A DNA stretch of 64,000 bases from Streptomyces griseocarneus (GCA_003674045.1 PENC01000005.1:124001-188000); one strand, 5' to 3'. Positions 34,955 through 43,798 are shown, numbered from the stretch's first letter. The notes: generated from the sequence alone by a model not told the origin. Numbers and translations are program-made.

Positions 34955-35688
34955 GGGTGTCTCCAGACACGTCGGACGTACGCGTGGCGTACAGGGGGGT
35001 GATGCGTAAGTGGGCAGGCCGAAGAAGGAGTGCATGGGCGTGCGAAGGCGCGGCGTGCGGGGGCCCGGGTGGGAGGAAGGCGGAACGAAGAGACGTTCCG
35101 GCCTTGGCCGGTGAAGGCAACGCGGCGGGGCGGCGCAGCTTGTGCGCCGGAGGCCTGCTGTTCAGCTCAGTGGTGCCGAATCCCTGGCGGGGGGTGGGGC
35201 ATAGGGCTCCTGTGAGAAGTAGGGCGTGCGGTGCCGCGGAGGCCGCACCTTGCCCCCGAGGCAAGATCAACTTAAGCGCCGAGATCGAGGCGGAGCCCTC
35301 ATCGATAAGTGAGCTACGTCACTTTTGCGGCAACTCGCCCGACGGGGCCGAAGGCCCCCGTAAGGGGCGCGGGGAACTGCGCGCCCAGCCACAACGAGCC
35401 CGCAGCCGCGCGCCAAGCGCAAGAGGCACCCCGGTAGGCGCTACCGCGAAGCACCCCGGGCGGGCCGCCCAAAAGCGACCGCAGCCCGGGGTCCATGCGA
35501 ACGACGGCGCCGGGACCGGGCCCGGACCGGTGACCGGTGGTACGGGCCCCTCCCCCGAGTCTCCCGGCGCGCGCCGCGGCGGTACGGCGGTGCACCGGCC
35601 ATGCTGACAGCGCACGGATGAAGAGAACCTGAAGAAGTCTGAAGTCCGTTTCAGGTACGGGCGGTTCCCCCTCCGCCATGCTGAACGC
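34955..35688. other. 734-nt divergent intergenic region
   Basis: Holds repeat copy 3 (35363-35450) and, on the minus strand ahead of the hydrolase gene, short hairpins: GTGCGG/CCGCAC near 35225-35247 and CTTGCC/GGCAAG near 35249-35265. No convincing gene. A c-di-AMP (ydaO) riboswitch, common for such hydrolases, was looked for but its core motifs are not present. Confidence 0.5.
35363..35450 (+). repeat. Dispersed intergenic repeat, copy 3
   Basis: Carries GGGGCGCGGGGAACTGCGCG, CCCGCAGCCGCGCGCC, GCGCAAG and GGCACCCCGGTAGGCGCTAC in the same order as the copies at 11509, 17515 and 38229. Confidence 0.85.
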
Positions 35689-36372
35689 ATGCGCATATTG
35701 GTGGTGGAGGACGACCGGCGGCTCGCCGAACTGCTGCGCCGGGGGCTGAACGCCGAGGGGTTCGCGGTCGACCTCGCGCACGACGGCCGGGACGGACTGC
35801 ACCTCGCGGCGCAGGGCGCGTACGACGTGGTCGTGCTGGACGTGATGCTGCCGGGGCTGAACGGCTATCGCGTGTGCGCCCGGCTCCGCGAGGCCGGGGT
35901 CTGGACACCCGTGCTGATGCTCACCGCGAAGGACGGCGAGTACGACGAGGCCGAGGGCCTGGACACCGGCGCGGACGACTACGTCACCAAGCCGTTCTCG
36001 TACGTCGCGCTCGTCGCCCGGCTGCGCGCCCTCGTCCGGCGCGGCGGTCCCGAGCGCCCGGTCGTGCTGCGGGTCGGCGACCTGCGCATCGACCCGGGCA
36101 CCCGGGCCTGCCACCGCGGCGGCACCGAACTGACGCTGACGGCCCGGGAGTTCGCGGTCCTGGAATACCTCGCGCGGCGCGGTGGCGAGGTGGTCACCAA
36201 GCACGAGGTGCTGGAGAACGTCTGGGACGAGGCGTACCAGGGCGACGTGAACATCGTGGAGGTGTACGTCAGCGCCCTGCGCCGCAAGATCGACGCGCCG
36301 TTCGGGCGGCGCACCATCCACACGGTGCGCGGGGTCGGCTACCGGCTGACCGCCGAGGGCGCCGCCCCGTGA
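35689..36372 (+). CDS. OmpR-family response regulator
   Basis: 227 residues from ATG 35689. Receiver domain: acidic pair in ILVVEDDRRLAELLRRGL, phospho-acceptor Asp in YDVVVLDVMLPGLNGY (about residue 51), Thr in VLMLTAKDG and Lys in DYVTKPFSY. The winged-helix effector covers about 125-220 (LTLTAREFAVLEYLARRGGEVVTKHEVLENVWD, VYVSALRRKID, VRGVGYRL). Its stop overlaps the GTG of the histidine kinase gene, so the pair is translationally coupled. The stimulus is unknown. Confidence 0.95.
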   Translation: MRILVVEDDRRLAELLRRGLNAEGFAVDLAHDGRDGLHLAAQGAYDVVVLDVMLPGLNGYRVCARLREAGVWTPVLMLTAKDGEYDEAEGLDTGADDYVTKPFSYVALVARLRALVRRGGPERPVVLRVGDLRIDPGTRACHRGGTELTLTAREFAVLEYLARRGGEVVTKHEVLENVWDEAYQGDVNIVEVYVSALRRKIDAPFGRRTIHTVRGVGYRLTAEGAAP

Positions 36373-37739
36373 GGCAGCCGCGGTCCCGGGGCTCGATACG
36401 CGGGCGCGTGACCCTGCTCGCCACGATCTGCGCCCTGGTCCCCCTGCTGTGCGGCGCCACGCTGGTGGCGCTGGGGACACGGGACGCGCTGATCCGCTCG
36501 GCGCGCCAGTACCTGGACCGGACCATGCGCGACGCGGCACCCCTCACCTTCGACTCCTCGTCGGACTACAGCACCGACATCGGCGCGCTCGCCAAGGTGC
36601 TGGGCGAGAACGGCCGTCTGGAGGTCTCCACCGACATCCAGCCCGGGCGGGAGATCTTCCAGCACCTGTCGCCGCAGCCCTGGCCCGAGGACTCCCGGCT
36701 GTCGCTGCTGCCGTGGACGGCCCCCGGGAGCAGGCACCCGCTGTACGCGCTGATGCCGGGCACGAACGACACGTACACCAACCCGCTCCTGCTGGTCTCC
36801 AACCCCCTGCGCTACGAGCAGCACGAGCTGAACACCACCGTCCTGGCCCTCGCCGCCGGCGTGCTCGCGGCGACCGGGGCCGTGGCGGGCATCACCTGGT
36901 TCACGGCCGGCCGGGTGCTGCGCCCGGTGGAGGCCATCCGTACGCGGTTCGCCGAGCTCAGCGCGCACCACCTGGACCAGCGGGTGCCCGTGCCCCCGAC
37001 CCGCGACGAGGTCGCCCGCCTCGCCGAGACGATGAACAGCACCCTGGACCGGCTGCAGGCGTCGGTGGACCGGCAGCGCGCGTTCGTCAGCGACGCCTCG
37101 CACGAACTGCGCGGCCCCCTGGCCGCCCTGCGCGCGGAACTGGAGATCGCCCTCGCCCACCCCGGCCGGGCGGACTGGGCCGCGGTGGTGGAGGCGGCCC
37201 TGGGCGACACGCAGCGGCTGCAGCGGCTCACCACCGATCTGCTGCTGCTCGCGCGCCTCGACGCGGCCCCGGCCACGGGCCCGCCGGGCAGCGGGCCGGT
37301 CGACATGGTGGCCCTGGTGCGGGAGGAGACGGCGCGGCGCCGCCCGCCCGGCCGGCTGACGCTGCGGGTGGAGTCGGTGGCGGGGCCGCTCGTCGTCCGG
37401 GGCCGGCAGCCGCTGCTCGCCCGGCTGCTCGGCAACCTCCTCGACAACGCCGAGCGGCACGCGCTGCGCTCCGTCACCGTCACCGTCGCCCGGGACGAGG
37501 TCCGGTACCGGGCCGTCGTGCACGTCCAGGACGACGGGCCGGGCATCCCGCTCGCCGACCGCGAGCGCGTCTTCGAGCGCTTCACCCGGCTCGACGACGC
37601 CCGGACGCGCGACGCGGGCGGTACGGGCCTGGGCCTCGCGATCGCGCACCACGTCGCGACCGCGCACGGCGGGACGCTGCGGATCACGGGGGCGGGGCCG
37701 GGGGCACGCTTCACGATCACCCTGCCTTTGGCGCCATGA
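36369..37739 (+). CDS. Sensor histidine kinase
   Basis: 456 residues from GTG 36369; the same frame is open back to 35874 inside the regulator gene, which is not translated. Two membrane helices (VTLLATICALVPLLCGATLV and VLALAAGVLAATGAVAGITWF) flank a ~120-residue extracytoplasmic sensor. A HAMP domain follows, then the H-box SDASHELRGPLAALRAELE with the phosphorylated His, N-box NLLDNAERHA, and G-boxes DDGPGIPLADRERVFERF and GGTGLGLAIAHHV. It pairs with the upstream response regulator. The signal is not evident from the sensor sequence. Confidence 0.94.
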   Translation: MRQPRSRGSIRGRVTLLATICALVPLLCGATLVALGTRDALIRSARQYLDRTMRDAAPLTFDSSSDYSTDIGALAKVLGENGRLEVSTDIQPGREIFQHLSPQPWPEDSRLSLLPWTAPGSRHPLYALMPGTNDTYTNPLLLVSNPLRYEQHELNTTVLALAAGVLAATGAVAGITWFTAGRVLRPVEAIRTRFAELSAHHLDQRVPVPPTRDEVARLAETMNSTLDRLQASVDRQRAFVSDASHELRGPLAALRAELEIALAHPGRADWAAVVEAALGDTQRLQRLTTDLLLLARLDAAPATGPPGSGPVDMVALVREETARRRPPGRLTLRVESVAGPLVVRGRQPLLARLLGNLLDNAERHALRSVTVTVARDEVRYRAVVHVQDDGPGIPLADRERVFERFTRLDDARTRDAGGTGLGLAIAHHVATAHGGTLRITGAGPGARFTITLPLAP

Positions 37740-37839
37740 GGTGGCATGACACGGCATGACCGGAGAACCGGAGATTTCCGGTCATGCCTCTCCGATCCCT
37801 GGGTATGCGCCCGGACGAGGAGACAGAAGGAGCCATCGC

Positions 37840-38202
37840 ATGGTCGTGATCGAATTCCCCCACGGGGACGCAGCCGGGGCCCGCCGCGCGACGGCGGAGT
37901 TCCTGGCGCGCCACTGCCCCTGGGCCGACCTCGACGCCGTCGTCCTCGTCGTCTCCGAGCTGGTCGCGAACGCGATCCGGCACACCGGGGGCTGGTGGCG
38001 GCTGTGCGTAAGGGCGGTACAGGGCCGGCTGGAGGTGGAGCTCGCCGACGCGAGCCCCCGCCTGCCCACGCCCCGGGCCCTGGACCTCTCCGGCGGCGGC
38101 GGCCTGGGCTGGCACATGGTGGAGCGCCTGGCCCAGCGCCTGGAGGTGACGCCGCACACTCCAACGGGCAAAACGGTCACGGCGACGTGGATGGCCCCGT
38201 AA
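37840..38202 (+). CDS. HATPase-domain anti-sigma-factor-like protein
   Basis: 120 residues from ATG 37840 with GGAG upstream. The single domain is a stand-alone GHKL ATPase of the SpoIIAB/RsbW type: VVLVVSELVANAIRHTGG (N-box), VELADASPRLP and GGGGLGWHMVERLAQRLEV (G-box). Dozens of such small kinases occur in Streptomyces and act on anti-anti-sigma factors or unknown partners. A SigF-type sigma factor is encoded 3.6 kb away, but there is no direct evidence that they interact. It is probably expressed separately from the two-component genes. Confidence 0.88.
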   Translation: MVVIEFPHGDAAGARRATAEFLARHCPWADLDAVVLVVSELVANAIRHTGGWWRLCVRAVQGRLEVELADASPRLPTPRALDLSGGGGLGWHMVERLAQRLEVTPHTPTGKTVTATWMAP

Positions 38203-38228
38203 AGAAGGCTCAACAAAGGGGGCCCCGC

Positions 38229-38320
38229 AAGGGGCGCGGGGAACTGCGCGCCCAGCCAAAAACAACCCGCAGCCGCGCGCCGAGCGCAAGTGGCACCCCG
38301 GTAGGCGCTACCGCGAAGCA
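38229..38320 (+). repeat. Dispersed intergenic repeat, copy 4
   Basis: Same ordered blocks as copies 1-3, starting GGGGCGCGGGGAACTGCGCG and ending GGTAGGCGCTACCGCGAAGC. The stop codon and last residues of the P-type ATPase gene lie inside it. Confidence 0.85.
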
Positions 38321-41004
38321 CCCACGCGGCGAGCCGCAAACCACAGCGCCGTCCCGTACGCTCCCAGAACCACGGCCATCAGCCCGTAATAGAGCGGCGG
38401 CAACGCCACCATCCCCAGCACCGCCCCCACCGGCGAAACCGGAAGCAGCAGGCCGATCGCCGCCAAGCCGCACGCCGCCCACCGAATCGGCCCGAAGTCA
38501 CGGGCCCCCTCAGCCGCATCCCGCCCCGCGCGCAGCAGCAGCACCACGAACGCCTGCGTCAGCAGATTCTCCGTGAACCACCCGGAGTGGAACGCGTCCG
38601 CGCCCTCCCCGTCGCCGAACGGCCCCACCGTCAGCGCCAGCACCCCGAACGTCGTGAGGTCGGCCGTCGCGTTCAGCAGGCCGAATCCCGACATGAAGCG
38701 GAAGAGCGCACGCGGCCGCAGCACGGTCGGGTGCCGCAGGGCCCGCGCCCCGGAGCGGTCGAAGGCCAGGGAGAGCTGTGCCGCGTCGAAGCACAGGTTC
38801 TGCACGAGCACCTGGGCCGGCAGCATCGGCAGGAACGGCAGCATCAGTCCGGCCACGAGCATCGCGATGACGTTGCCGAGGTTGGAGGAGAGGGTGATGC
38901 GCAGGTAGGCGGCGATGTTGCCGGTGCTGCGGCGCCCGACGAGGATCGCCCGGTCCAGCGCGGTGAGGTCCTTCGAGGCGAGCACGACATCGGCCGCCTC
39001 GCGGGCCACGGCCACTCCGCCGCGCGGGCAGATCCCGACGTCCGCGGCGTGCAGCGCCGCCAGGTCGTTGACCCCGTCGCCGAGGAAGCCGACGGTGTGG
39101 CCGGAGCCGTCCTTCCCGCCCTCCCCCTCCCGCAGGGCCCGGACGATCCTGGCCTTGTGCTCGGGCGCGCACCGCGCGAAGACGGTGGTGCGCTCGGCGA
39201 GCCGGGCCAGCTCCGGCCCGTCCAGCCCGTCGAGCCGGTCCGCGGTGACGACCTCGCCGGGGTCCAGGCCCAGCTCGCGGCAGGCGCGGGCGGCGGTCCC
39301 CGGGTGGTCACCGGTGAGCACCTTCACGGTGACGCCCCGGTGCGCGAGCACGGCGAGGGCCTCCGCGGCGGAGTCCGCGAGGGCGTCGCGCAGCCCGACG
39401 AAGCCGAGGAAGGTGAGGCCGTGCTCGTCGTCCGGGGTGTACGCGCCGCCGCGCGCGGGCCGTTCCGCGACGGCGACCGCGAGCACCCGCAGCCCGTCGG
39501 CGGCGAGCGCGTCCGCGCGCCGCAGCAGCCGCTCGCGCCCGGCCTCGTCCAGCGGCACCGCGCCGTCGAGCGGAACGGCGCCCGCCCCCTCGTACGCGCA
39601 GCGCAGCAGGACGTCCTCGGGGGCGCCCTTGACCACCAGGGTGTGCACCGCCGAGGGGGCGGGGCCCGCGGTGAGCGTACGGACGTTGCCGGGTGTGCCG
39701 AGCCGTCCGGGCTCGTAGCGGGCGGGCCCGCGGACGACGGCGGTGGCGATGCGGCGGCCGGGGCCGCAGGGCAGCGCGGCCACGCCCTCGACGCTGTCGG
39801 CGCCGAGGACCCCGCCGCCGCGGGCCTCGTCCGCGTCGAGGACCGCCTCGTCCAGCGCGTCGGGCACGGGCAGTTCCGCGAGTTCGAGCGTCCACAGGGC
39901 ATTGACGGCCGCCCAGTGCAGGACCTCGGGCGCGTCGCGCCCGGCGCCGTCGACGGCGAGGTCGACGACCGGCGCGTCCTGGGTGAGCGTGCCGGTCTTG
40001 TCCACGCACAGCACGTCGGCCGCGCCGAGGTCGTGCAGCGCGGGCAGCCGCCGGACGATCACCTCGCCGCCGCGGGCGAGGAGGGCCGCGCCGCGCGCGA
40101 GCGCGGTCGTGACGACGACCGGCAGCATCTCGGGCGTCAGCCCGACCGCCACCGCGACGGCGAACGGCAGGGTCTCCATGCCGCGCCCGCGCAGCAGCGC
40201 GCCCGCGAGCAGCACGAGCGGCGCGGTCAGCAGCATGAAGCGGACGAGCGTCCAGGCGATCCCGTTCACCGACCGGTGGAACGGGCTGGCCTTGGCGCGC
40301 CGCCGGCCGAACGGGGCGTACTCGCGCCCCGGCAGGGCGCCCGCCAGCAGGGTGTCCGCGCCGGTCGCGGTGATCACGCCCAGGGCCGTGCCCGAGACGA
40401 CGCTGCTGCCCTGGTAGCAGAAGCAGGCGTGGACGGCGGCGGGCCCGGCGTCCGGGCCGACCTGCGTGTACTTGGTCACCGGCGCGGACTCGCCCGTCAG
40501 GGCGGCCTCGTGGACGGCCAGGCCCGTGGCGCGCAGCAGCCGCAGGTCGGCGGGGACGAGATCGCCGGGGGCGAGCAGGACGAGGTCGCCCGGCACGAGC
40601 TGGTCGACCGGCAGCTCCCGGGTGACCGGTTCGGCGTCGGCCGTGGGCCGCCGCCGGACGGTGGCCGTGGTGGCCACCAGGTCGCGCAGGGCGGCGGCGG
40701 AGCGGTCGGCCCGGTGCTCGCCCGTGGCCCGCAGCACACAGCTGACCATGACCAGGACCGCGATCACGCAGGCCGTGCCCCAGGCGGACATCACCGCCGA
40801 GACCAGCCCGAGGCCGAACAGCACGGCGGTGAAGGGGTCGCGCAGGCTGCGCGCGAAACGGTGCGGCCAGGAGGCGGGGCGGCGGCGGGGCAGGACGTTG
40901 TCCCCGTGCAGGGCGAGCCGCTCGTCGGCGTCCGCCTCCACGAGGCCGCGCGGGCCGCTGCCGAGGCTGCGCAGCAGTTCGAGGGTGGTGGTGCCGCCGG
41001 TCAT
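38308..41004 (-). CDS. P-type ATPase, magnesium/cation-translocating (MgtA-like)
   Basis: 898 residues from ATG 41004. Core motifs: LTGESAPVTKYTQ, the phosphorylation site DKTGTLT near residue 333, LTGDHPGTAARACRELGLD and FLGDGVNDLAALHAADVGI (hinge). The membrane motif LTPEMLPVVVTTALARGA matches Mg-importing type IIIB ATPases (MgtA/MgtB), and the C-terminal six-helix bundle is present. It would import Mg or a related divalent cation at the plasma membrane. An ArsR-family gene lies 94 nt upstream in the same direction. The last residues (RVGASR) are encoded by the repeat at 38229-38320. Confidence 0.9.
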   Translation of the reverse strand: MTGGTTTLELLRSLGSGPRGLVEADADERLALHGDNVLPRRRPASWPHRFARSLRDPFTAVLFGLGLVSAVMSAWGTACVIAVLVMVSCVLRATGEHRADRSAAALRDLVATTATVRRRPTADAEPVTRELPVDQLVPGDLVLLAPGDLVPADLRLLRATGLAVHEAALTGESAPVTKYTQVGPDAGPAAVHACFCYQGSSVVSGTALGVITATGADTLLAGALPGREYAPFGRRRAKASPFHRSVNGIAWTLVRFMLLTAPLVLLAGALLRGRGMETLPFAVAVAVGLTPEMLPVVVTTALARGAALLARGGEVIVRRLPALHDLGAADVLCVDKTGTLTQDAPVVDLAVDGAGRDAPEVLHWAAVNALWTLELAELPVPDALDEAVLDADEARGGGVLGADSVEGVAALPCGPGRRIATAVVRGPARYEPGRLGTPGNVRTLTAGPAPSAVHTLVVKGAPEDVLLRCAYEGAGAVPLDGAVPLDEAGRERLLRRADALAADGLRVLAVAVAERPARGGAYTPDDEHGLTFLGFVGLRDALADSAAEALAVLAHRGVTVKVLTGDHPGTAARACRELGLDPGEVVTADRLDGLDGPELARLAERTTVFARCAPEHKARIVRALREGEGGKDGSGHTVGFLGDGVNDLAALHAADVGICPRGGVAVAREAADVVLASKDLTALDRAILVGRRSTGNIAAYLRITLSSNLGNVIAMLVAGLMLPFLPMLPAQVLVQNLCFDAAQLSLAFDRSGARALRHPTVLRPRALFRFMSGFGLLNATADLTTFGVLALTVGPFGDGEGADAFHSGWFTENLLTQAFVVLLLRAGRDAAEGARDFGPIRWAACGLAAIGLLLPVSPVGAVLGMVALPPLYYGLMAVVLGAYGTALWFAARRVGASR

Positions 41005-41098
41005 CGTGCTCTCGCGCGCGCCTCGGTGCCGCGTGTCCTTCCCGGCCGCGATGCCCGGGTACGCGCCGTTTCCGGCCGCACCGCGCGCGGCTGAGTCC

Positions 41099-41530
41099 TC
41101 AGGCGCCCAGACCACGGAGGCGTCCGGAGCCGGCACGCGACGCGGACGCCGCGCCGGGCAGTCCTTCCGCGCCGGTCCTGCGGTCGACGAGCTGGCCGAC
41201 CATCAGCCGGACGATCGTGACGACGTGGGGATCGTCGACCAGGTACACCACGCGGCGCCCCTCGCGCCGCGACCGGACCAGGCCGGCGAGCTTGAGCTTC
41301 GCCAGGTGCTGGCTGATCGCGGGCAGCGCGCCGCCGACCCGCTCGGCGAGCCCGCTGACGTCGCTCTCGCCCTGCGACAGGGCCCACACCAGGTGCAGGC
41401 GTGCCGACGAGGCGAGCAGCCCGAACGCGGCCGCGGCCTCCGACAGCACCTCGGGCGAGGGGTCGCCGAAGTCGAAGCCCTCGCCGAAGCTCCCTTCGAG
41501 GCCTTCGGCGCTTCCGACTCCTGCGGCCAC
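41099..41530 (-). CDS. ArsR family transcriptional regulator
   Basis: 143 residues from GTG 41530 (GGGAGAG upstream); the frame extends to 41866 without coding character. The winged helix reads ALSQGESDVSGLAERVGGALPAISQHLAKLKLAGLVRSRREGRRVVYLV. No cysteine is present, so the arsenic-type CxC site is missing. The last helix keeps an Asp/His pair (DDPHVVTIVRLM) but lacks the distal His/Glu partner of SmtB/CzrA zinc sensors. It probably controls the downstream P-type ATPase gene; the ligand is unclear. The short C-terminal tail is Gly/Ala/Arg-rich. Confidence 0.87.
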   Translation of the reverse strand: MAAGVGSAEGLEGSFGEGFDFGDPSPEVLSEAAAAFGLLASSARLHLVWALSQGESDVSGLAERVGGALPAISQHLAKLKLAGLVRSRREGRRVVYLVDDPHVVTIVRLMVGQLVDRRTGAEGLPGAASASRAGSGRLRGLGA

Positions 41531-41796
41531 TGTCGCTCTCCCGTCCCTGTCGGGCTTTCCGGCGCCCGGCAGGACCAGTTTAGGCGGGGCCGCACTGGCG
41601 AACGGGAGCGCGTACGCCGCGGGGCGCCCGCACCCCGGCCGCCGGGCTCCGTATCCCCGGTCGTACACCTGGTCGTGCGGTCTTGCGATTCCGCTTTCTT
41701 CGCCCTGCGCGAAAAAGGGCAGGCATGCCTTGCGTGTCCGGGGGTAGGCGCGCCGGGGTCGGCAAGAACGCGGGGGACTCAAGGGGAGGAGACGAC

Positions 41797-42678
41797 GTGA
41801 CGCAGACGGCAACCACGGATACGGCGGAGCGTTCGGCGGCCGCGCTCGCGGAGCGGTCCGAGGCATCGGTCGGGGGGCTGCCGTTCATCGAGGACGCCAC
41901 GTCGGTGGCCCCGCGGGACGCGCGGGAGCTGTCCCGCCTCTTCTTCGAGCGGCTCGCGGAACTGGAGGAGGGCACGCGTGCCTACCAGTACGCGCGGAAC
42001 ACGCTGATCGAGATGAACCTCTCCCTGGTCCGCTTCGCGGCCGGCCGCTTCCGCAGCCGCGGCGACCAGATGGACGACATCGTCCAGGTGGGCACCATCG
42101 GGCTGATCAAGGCCATCGACCGCTTCGACCTCTCCCGCGAGGTGGAGTTCACGACCTTCGCCATCCCCTACATCGTCGGCGAGATCAAGCGGCACTTCCG
42201 CGACACGAGCTGGGCCGTGCACGTGCCGCGGCGCCTCCAGGAGCTGCGCGTCGAGATCGCCAAGGCCACCGGCGAGCTCGCCCAGGAGCTCGACCACACC
42301 CCGACCGCCGCCGAGCTGGCCGAGCACCTCGGCATCAGCCGGGAGGAGGTCGTCGAGGGCATCGTCGCGAGCAACGGCTACACGGCCGGTTCGCTCGACC
42401 TCCCCATGGAGGACGGCGACGAGCCCGCGGGCACGACGTACGCCGACCGGCTGGGCGGCGTCGACCCCGCGCTGGAGGGCGTCGAGAACCTGCACGCCCT
42501 CAAACCGCTGGTCGCGGAGCTCGACGCCCGCGAACGGCAGATCCTGCGGATGCGGTTCGGGGGCGAGATGACCCAGTCCGAGATCGGGGCGGAGCTGGGC
42601 ATCTCGCAGATGCACGTCTCGCGGCTGCTGTCCCGCATCCTGGCGCGCCTGCGGACGGGCCTGCTGACGACGCGCTGA
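41797..42678 (+). CDS. RNA polymerase sigma factor, SigB/SigF/SigG type
   Basis: 293 residues from GTG 41797, with GGGGAGGAG 7 nt upstream. Region 2 is intact (ARNTLIEMNLSLVRFAAGRF, DDIVQVGTIGLIKAIDRFDLSREVEFTTFAIPYIVGEIKRHFRD), region 3 includes PTAAELAEHLGISREEV, and region 4 ends MTQSEIGAELGISQMHVSRLLSRILARL. Length and motifs match stress and sporulation sigma factors of actinomycetes. It lies divergent from the ArsR gene and 2 nt from the convergent phosphatase stop. No anti-sigma gene is directly adjacent. Confidence 0.93.
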   Translation: MTQTATTDTAERSAAALAERSEASVGGLPFIEDATSVAPRDARELSRLFFERLAELEEGTRAYQYARNTLIEMNLSLVRFAAGRFRSRGDQMDDIVQVGTIGLIKAIDRFDLSREVEFTTFAIPYIVGEIKRHFRDTSWAVHVPRRLQELRVEIAKATGELAQELDHTPTAAELAEHLGISREEVVEGIVASNGYTAGSLDLPMEDGDEPAGTTYADRLGGVDPALEGVENLHALKPLVAELDARERQILRMRFGGEMTQSEIGAELGISQMHVSRLLSRILARLRTGLLTTR

Positions 42679-42680
42679 TT

Positions 42681-43259
42681 TCAGTTCTTCTCGGCGAGGG
42701 GACGCCCGACGCGCAGATTCCACCGCCCGGAACGGCCGGAAAAGCTGGTCACCGACAGCGGAAGCACGTCCAGCCGCCAGAACACGGCCGTCGGCAGGCC
42801 GAGCGCGTGCACGGCGGCGGCCCGGACGACGGCGGGTTCGACGACGGCGAGGACCCGTCCGCCCGGTCCCCCGGCCTGGCCTTCCAGCCAGCCGCCGATC
42901 CGTTCGACGAGCGCCGCCACCGACTCGCCGCCGTGCGGTGCGGCATCGGGGTCCGACAGCCAGGCGGCCACTCCCCCGGGGGCCGCCGCGGCCACGTCGT
43001 CCAGCGTCCGGCCCGTCCACTGCCCGACGTCGAGGCCGGCCAACGCCGCCGTCGGGGAAGCCTCCAGGCCGAGGGCGTCGGCCGTCTCGCGGCAGCGCGC
43101 CGCCGGGGCGCACAGGTACCGGTCGGCGCCGGGCAGGGAGTCCGCCGCGGCGCGGGCCTGCCGCAGCCCGGCGGCGTCCAGGGAGGTGCCGTCGTCGAAG
43201 CGGGGGTTTTGCAGGGCGGGGTTCGTCACCGGGGACACGAGCATCACGCGGACGGTCAT
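42681..43259 (-). CDS. Histidine phosphatase superfamily protein with altered catalytic motif
   Basis: 192 residues from ATG 43259, GGAGG 8 nt upstream. Overall layout fits the phosphoglycerate-mutase-like fold: RYLCAPAARCRETADALGL (second Arg), HGGESVAALVERIGGWLE and the late VVEPAVVRAAAVHALGL. However, the nucleophile motif RHG near the N terminus reads SPV (VMLVSPVTNPALQN), and the usual late His is Glu-Pro. Catalysis by the normal phospho-His route is therefore unlikely. It diverges from the B12-riboswitch/cbtBA operon; homologues are often found at such cobalt loci. Confidence 0.8.
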   Translation of the reverse strand: MTVRVMLVSPVTNPALQNPRFDDGTSLDAAGLRQARAAADSLPGADRYLCAPAARCRETADALGLEASPTAALAGLDVGQWTGRTLDDVAAAAPGGVAAWLSDPDAAPHGGESVAALVERIGGWLEGQAGGPGGRVLAVVEPAVVRAAAVHALGLPTAVFWRLDVLPLSVTSFSGRSGRWNLRVGRPLAEKN

Positions 43260-43378
43260 ACGGTCGCCTCCGAACCAGCAGACTGACGGTCGATGGATCG
43301 CGTACAGCAGACCATGCGGCTCAGGTCCGGGGCGCGCGGGGTGCATGGCGTACGCCGTAGGCAAACCGGCCAGGTCGC

Positions 43379-43510
43379 GGTACGGTCGCGTGGACATGAC
43401 GACGGGGGACGGAAGCCGGTGGAAGTCCGGCACGGTCGCGCCACTGTGTAACCGGCCCTCATCCGCGAACGCGCGGTGAGGCAGGGGAAGTCAGACCCGC
43501 TCCTCGTCGT
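43379..43510 (+). promoter_or_regulatory. Cobalamin (B12) riboswitch upstream of cbtBA
   Basis: The conserved core appears in order: GGAAGCCGGTGGAAGTCCGG (43411-43430), CGCCACTGTGTAACCGG (43438-43454) and the B12-box-like GGGGAAGTCAGACCCGCTCC (43484-43503). It ends about 50 nt before the cbtB start. B12 should lower expression of the cobalt uptake genes. Confidence 0.88.
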
Positions 43511-43556
43511 CGAGAACCCGAGGACCGGGACGCGTTTTTCCCCAGGAGGTTTCGCC

Positions 43557-43781
43557 ATGGCGCAGTCCGCTGCCCCCGCATCCGTCTCTTCGGCCGCCCC
43601 CGCGGTCACCCCCATATCGCTGAAGGCCATCGCCCCGTGGGCGCTCTTCTTCGGCGTCCTCATGCTGGTCCTGCTGTACTTCGTCGGCGCGGAACAGGGC
43701 GCCACCTCGCTGCTGTCCGGCGAGGACGTGCACGAGTGGGTGCACGACGGGCGTCACCTGCTCGGCTTCCCCTGCCACTGA
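43557..43781 (+). CDS. cbtB: CbtB family cobalt transporter subunit
   Basis: 74 residues from ATG 43557 with AGGAGG upstream. One membrane helix (IAPWALFFGVLMLVLLYFVG) is followed by a His-rich C terminus DVHEWVHDGRHLLGFPCH, the typical CbtB metal-binding tail. It works with CbtA, encoded 17 nt downstream, as a predicted B12-regulated cobalt importer of the cytoplasmic membrane. Control by the riboswitch just upstream is strongly indicated. Confidence 0.92.
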   Translation: MAQSAAPASVSSAAPAVTPISLKAIAPWALFFGVLMLVLLYFVGAEQGATSLLSGEDVHEWVHDGRHLLGFPCH

Positions 43782-43798
43782 CGGCCGGGGAACGACCC

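Noticed and set aside
32819-35002. 727-residue plus-strand ORF opposite the NlpC/P60 FG-GAP gene
   Set aside because: Antisense of FG-GAP repeats gives repetitive VEVTGDRLAVLPVPA-like text; not a gene.
34955-35362. c-di-AMP (ydaO) riboswitch upstream of the wall hydrolases
   Set aside because: Such riboswitches often precede Rpf and NlpC/P60 genes, and a CGCTTAA is present on the minus strand, but the GGGGGACCCA and GGGGTGAAT cores are missing or out of order.
35874-36368. N-terminal extension of the histidine kinase frame
   Set aside because: This part overlaps the response regulator in another frame, and the coupled GTG at 36369 begins a normal kinase with its first membrane helix.
38210-38482. 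Minus-strand ORF through repeat copy 4
   Set aside because: Encodes the recurring repeat-derived motif seen at the other copies; it is a by-product of the dispersed element.
41683-41796. N-terminal extension of the SigF-like sigma factor
   Set aside because: Basic low-complexity sequence with no binding site; GTG 41797 has a strong one and a normal family start.
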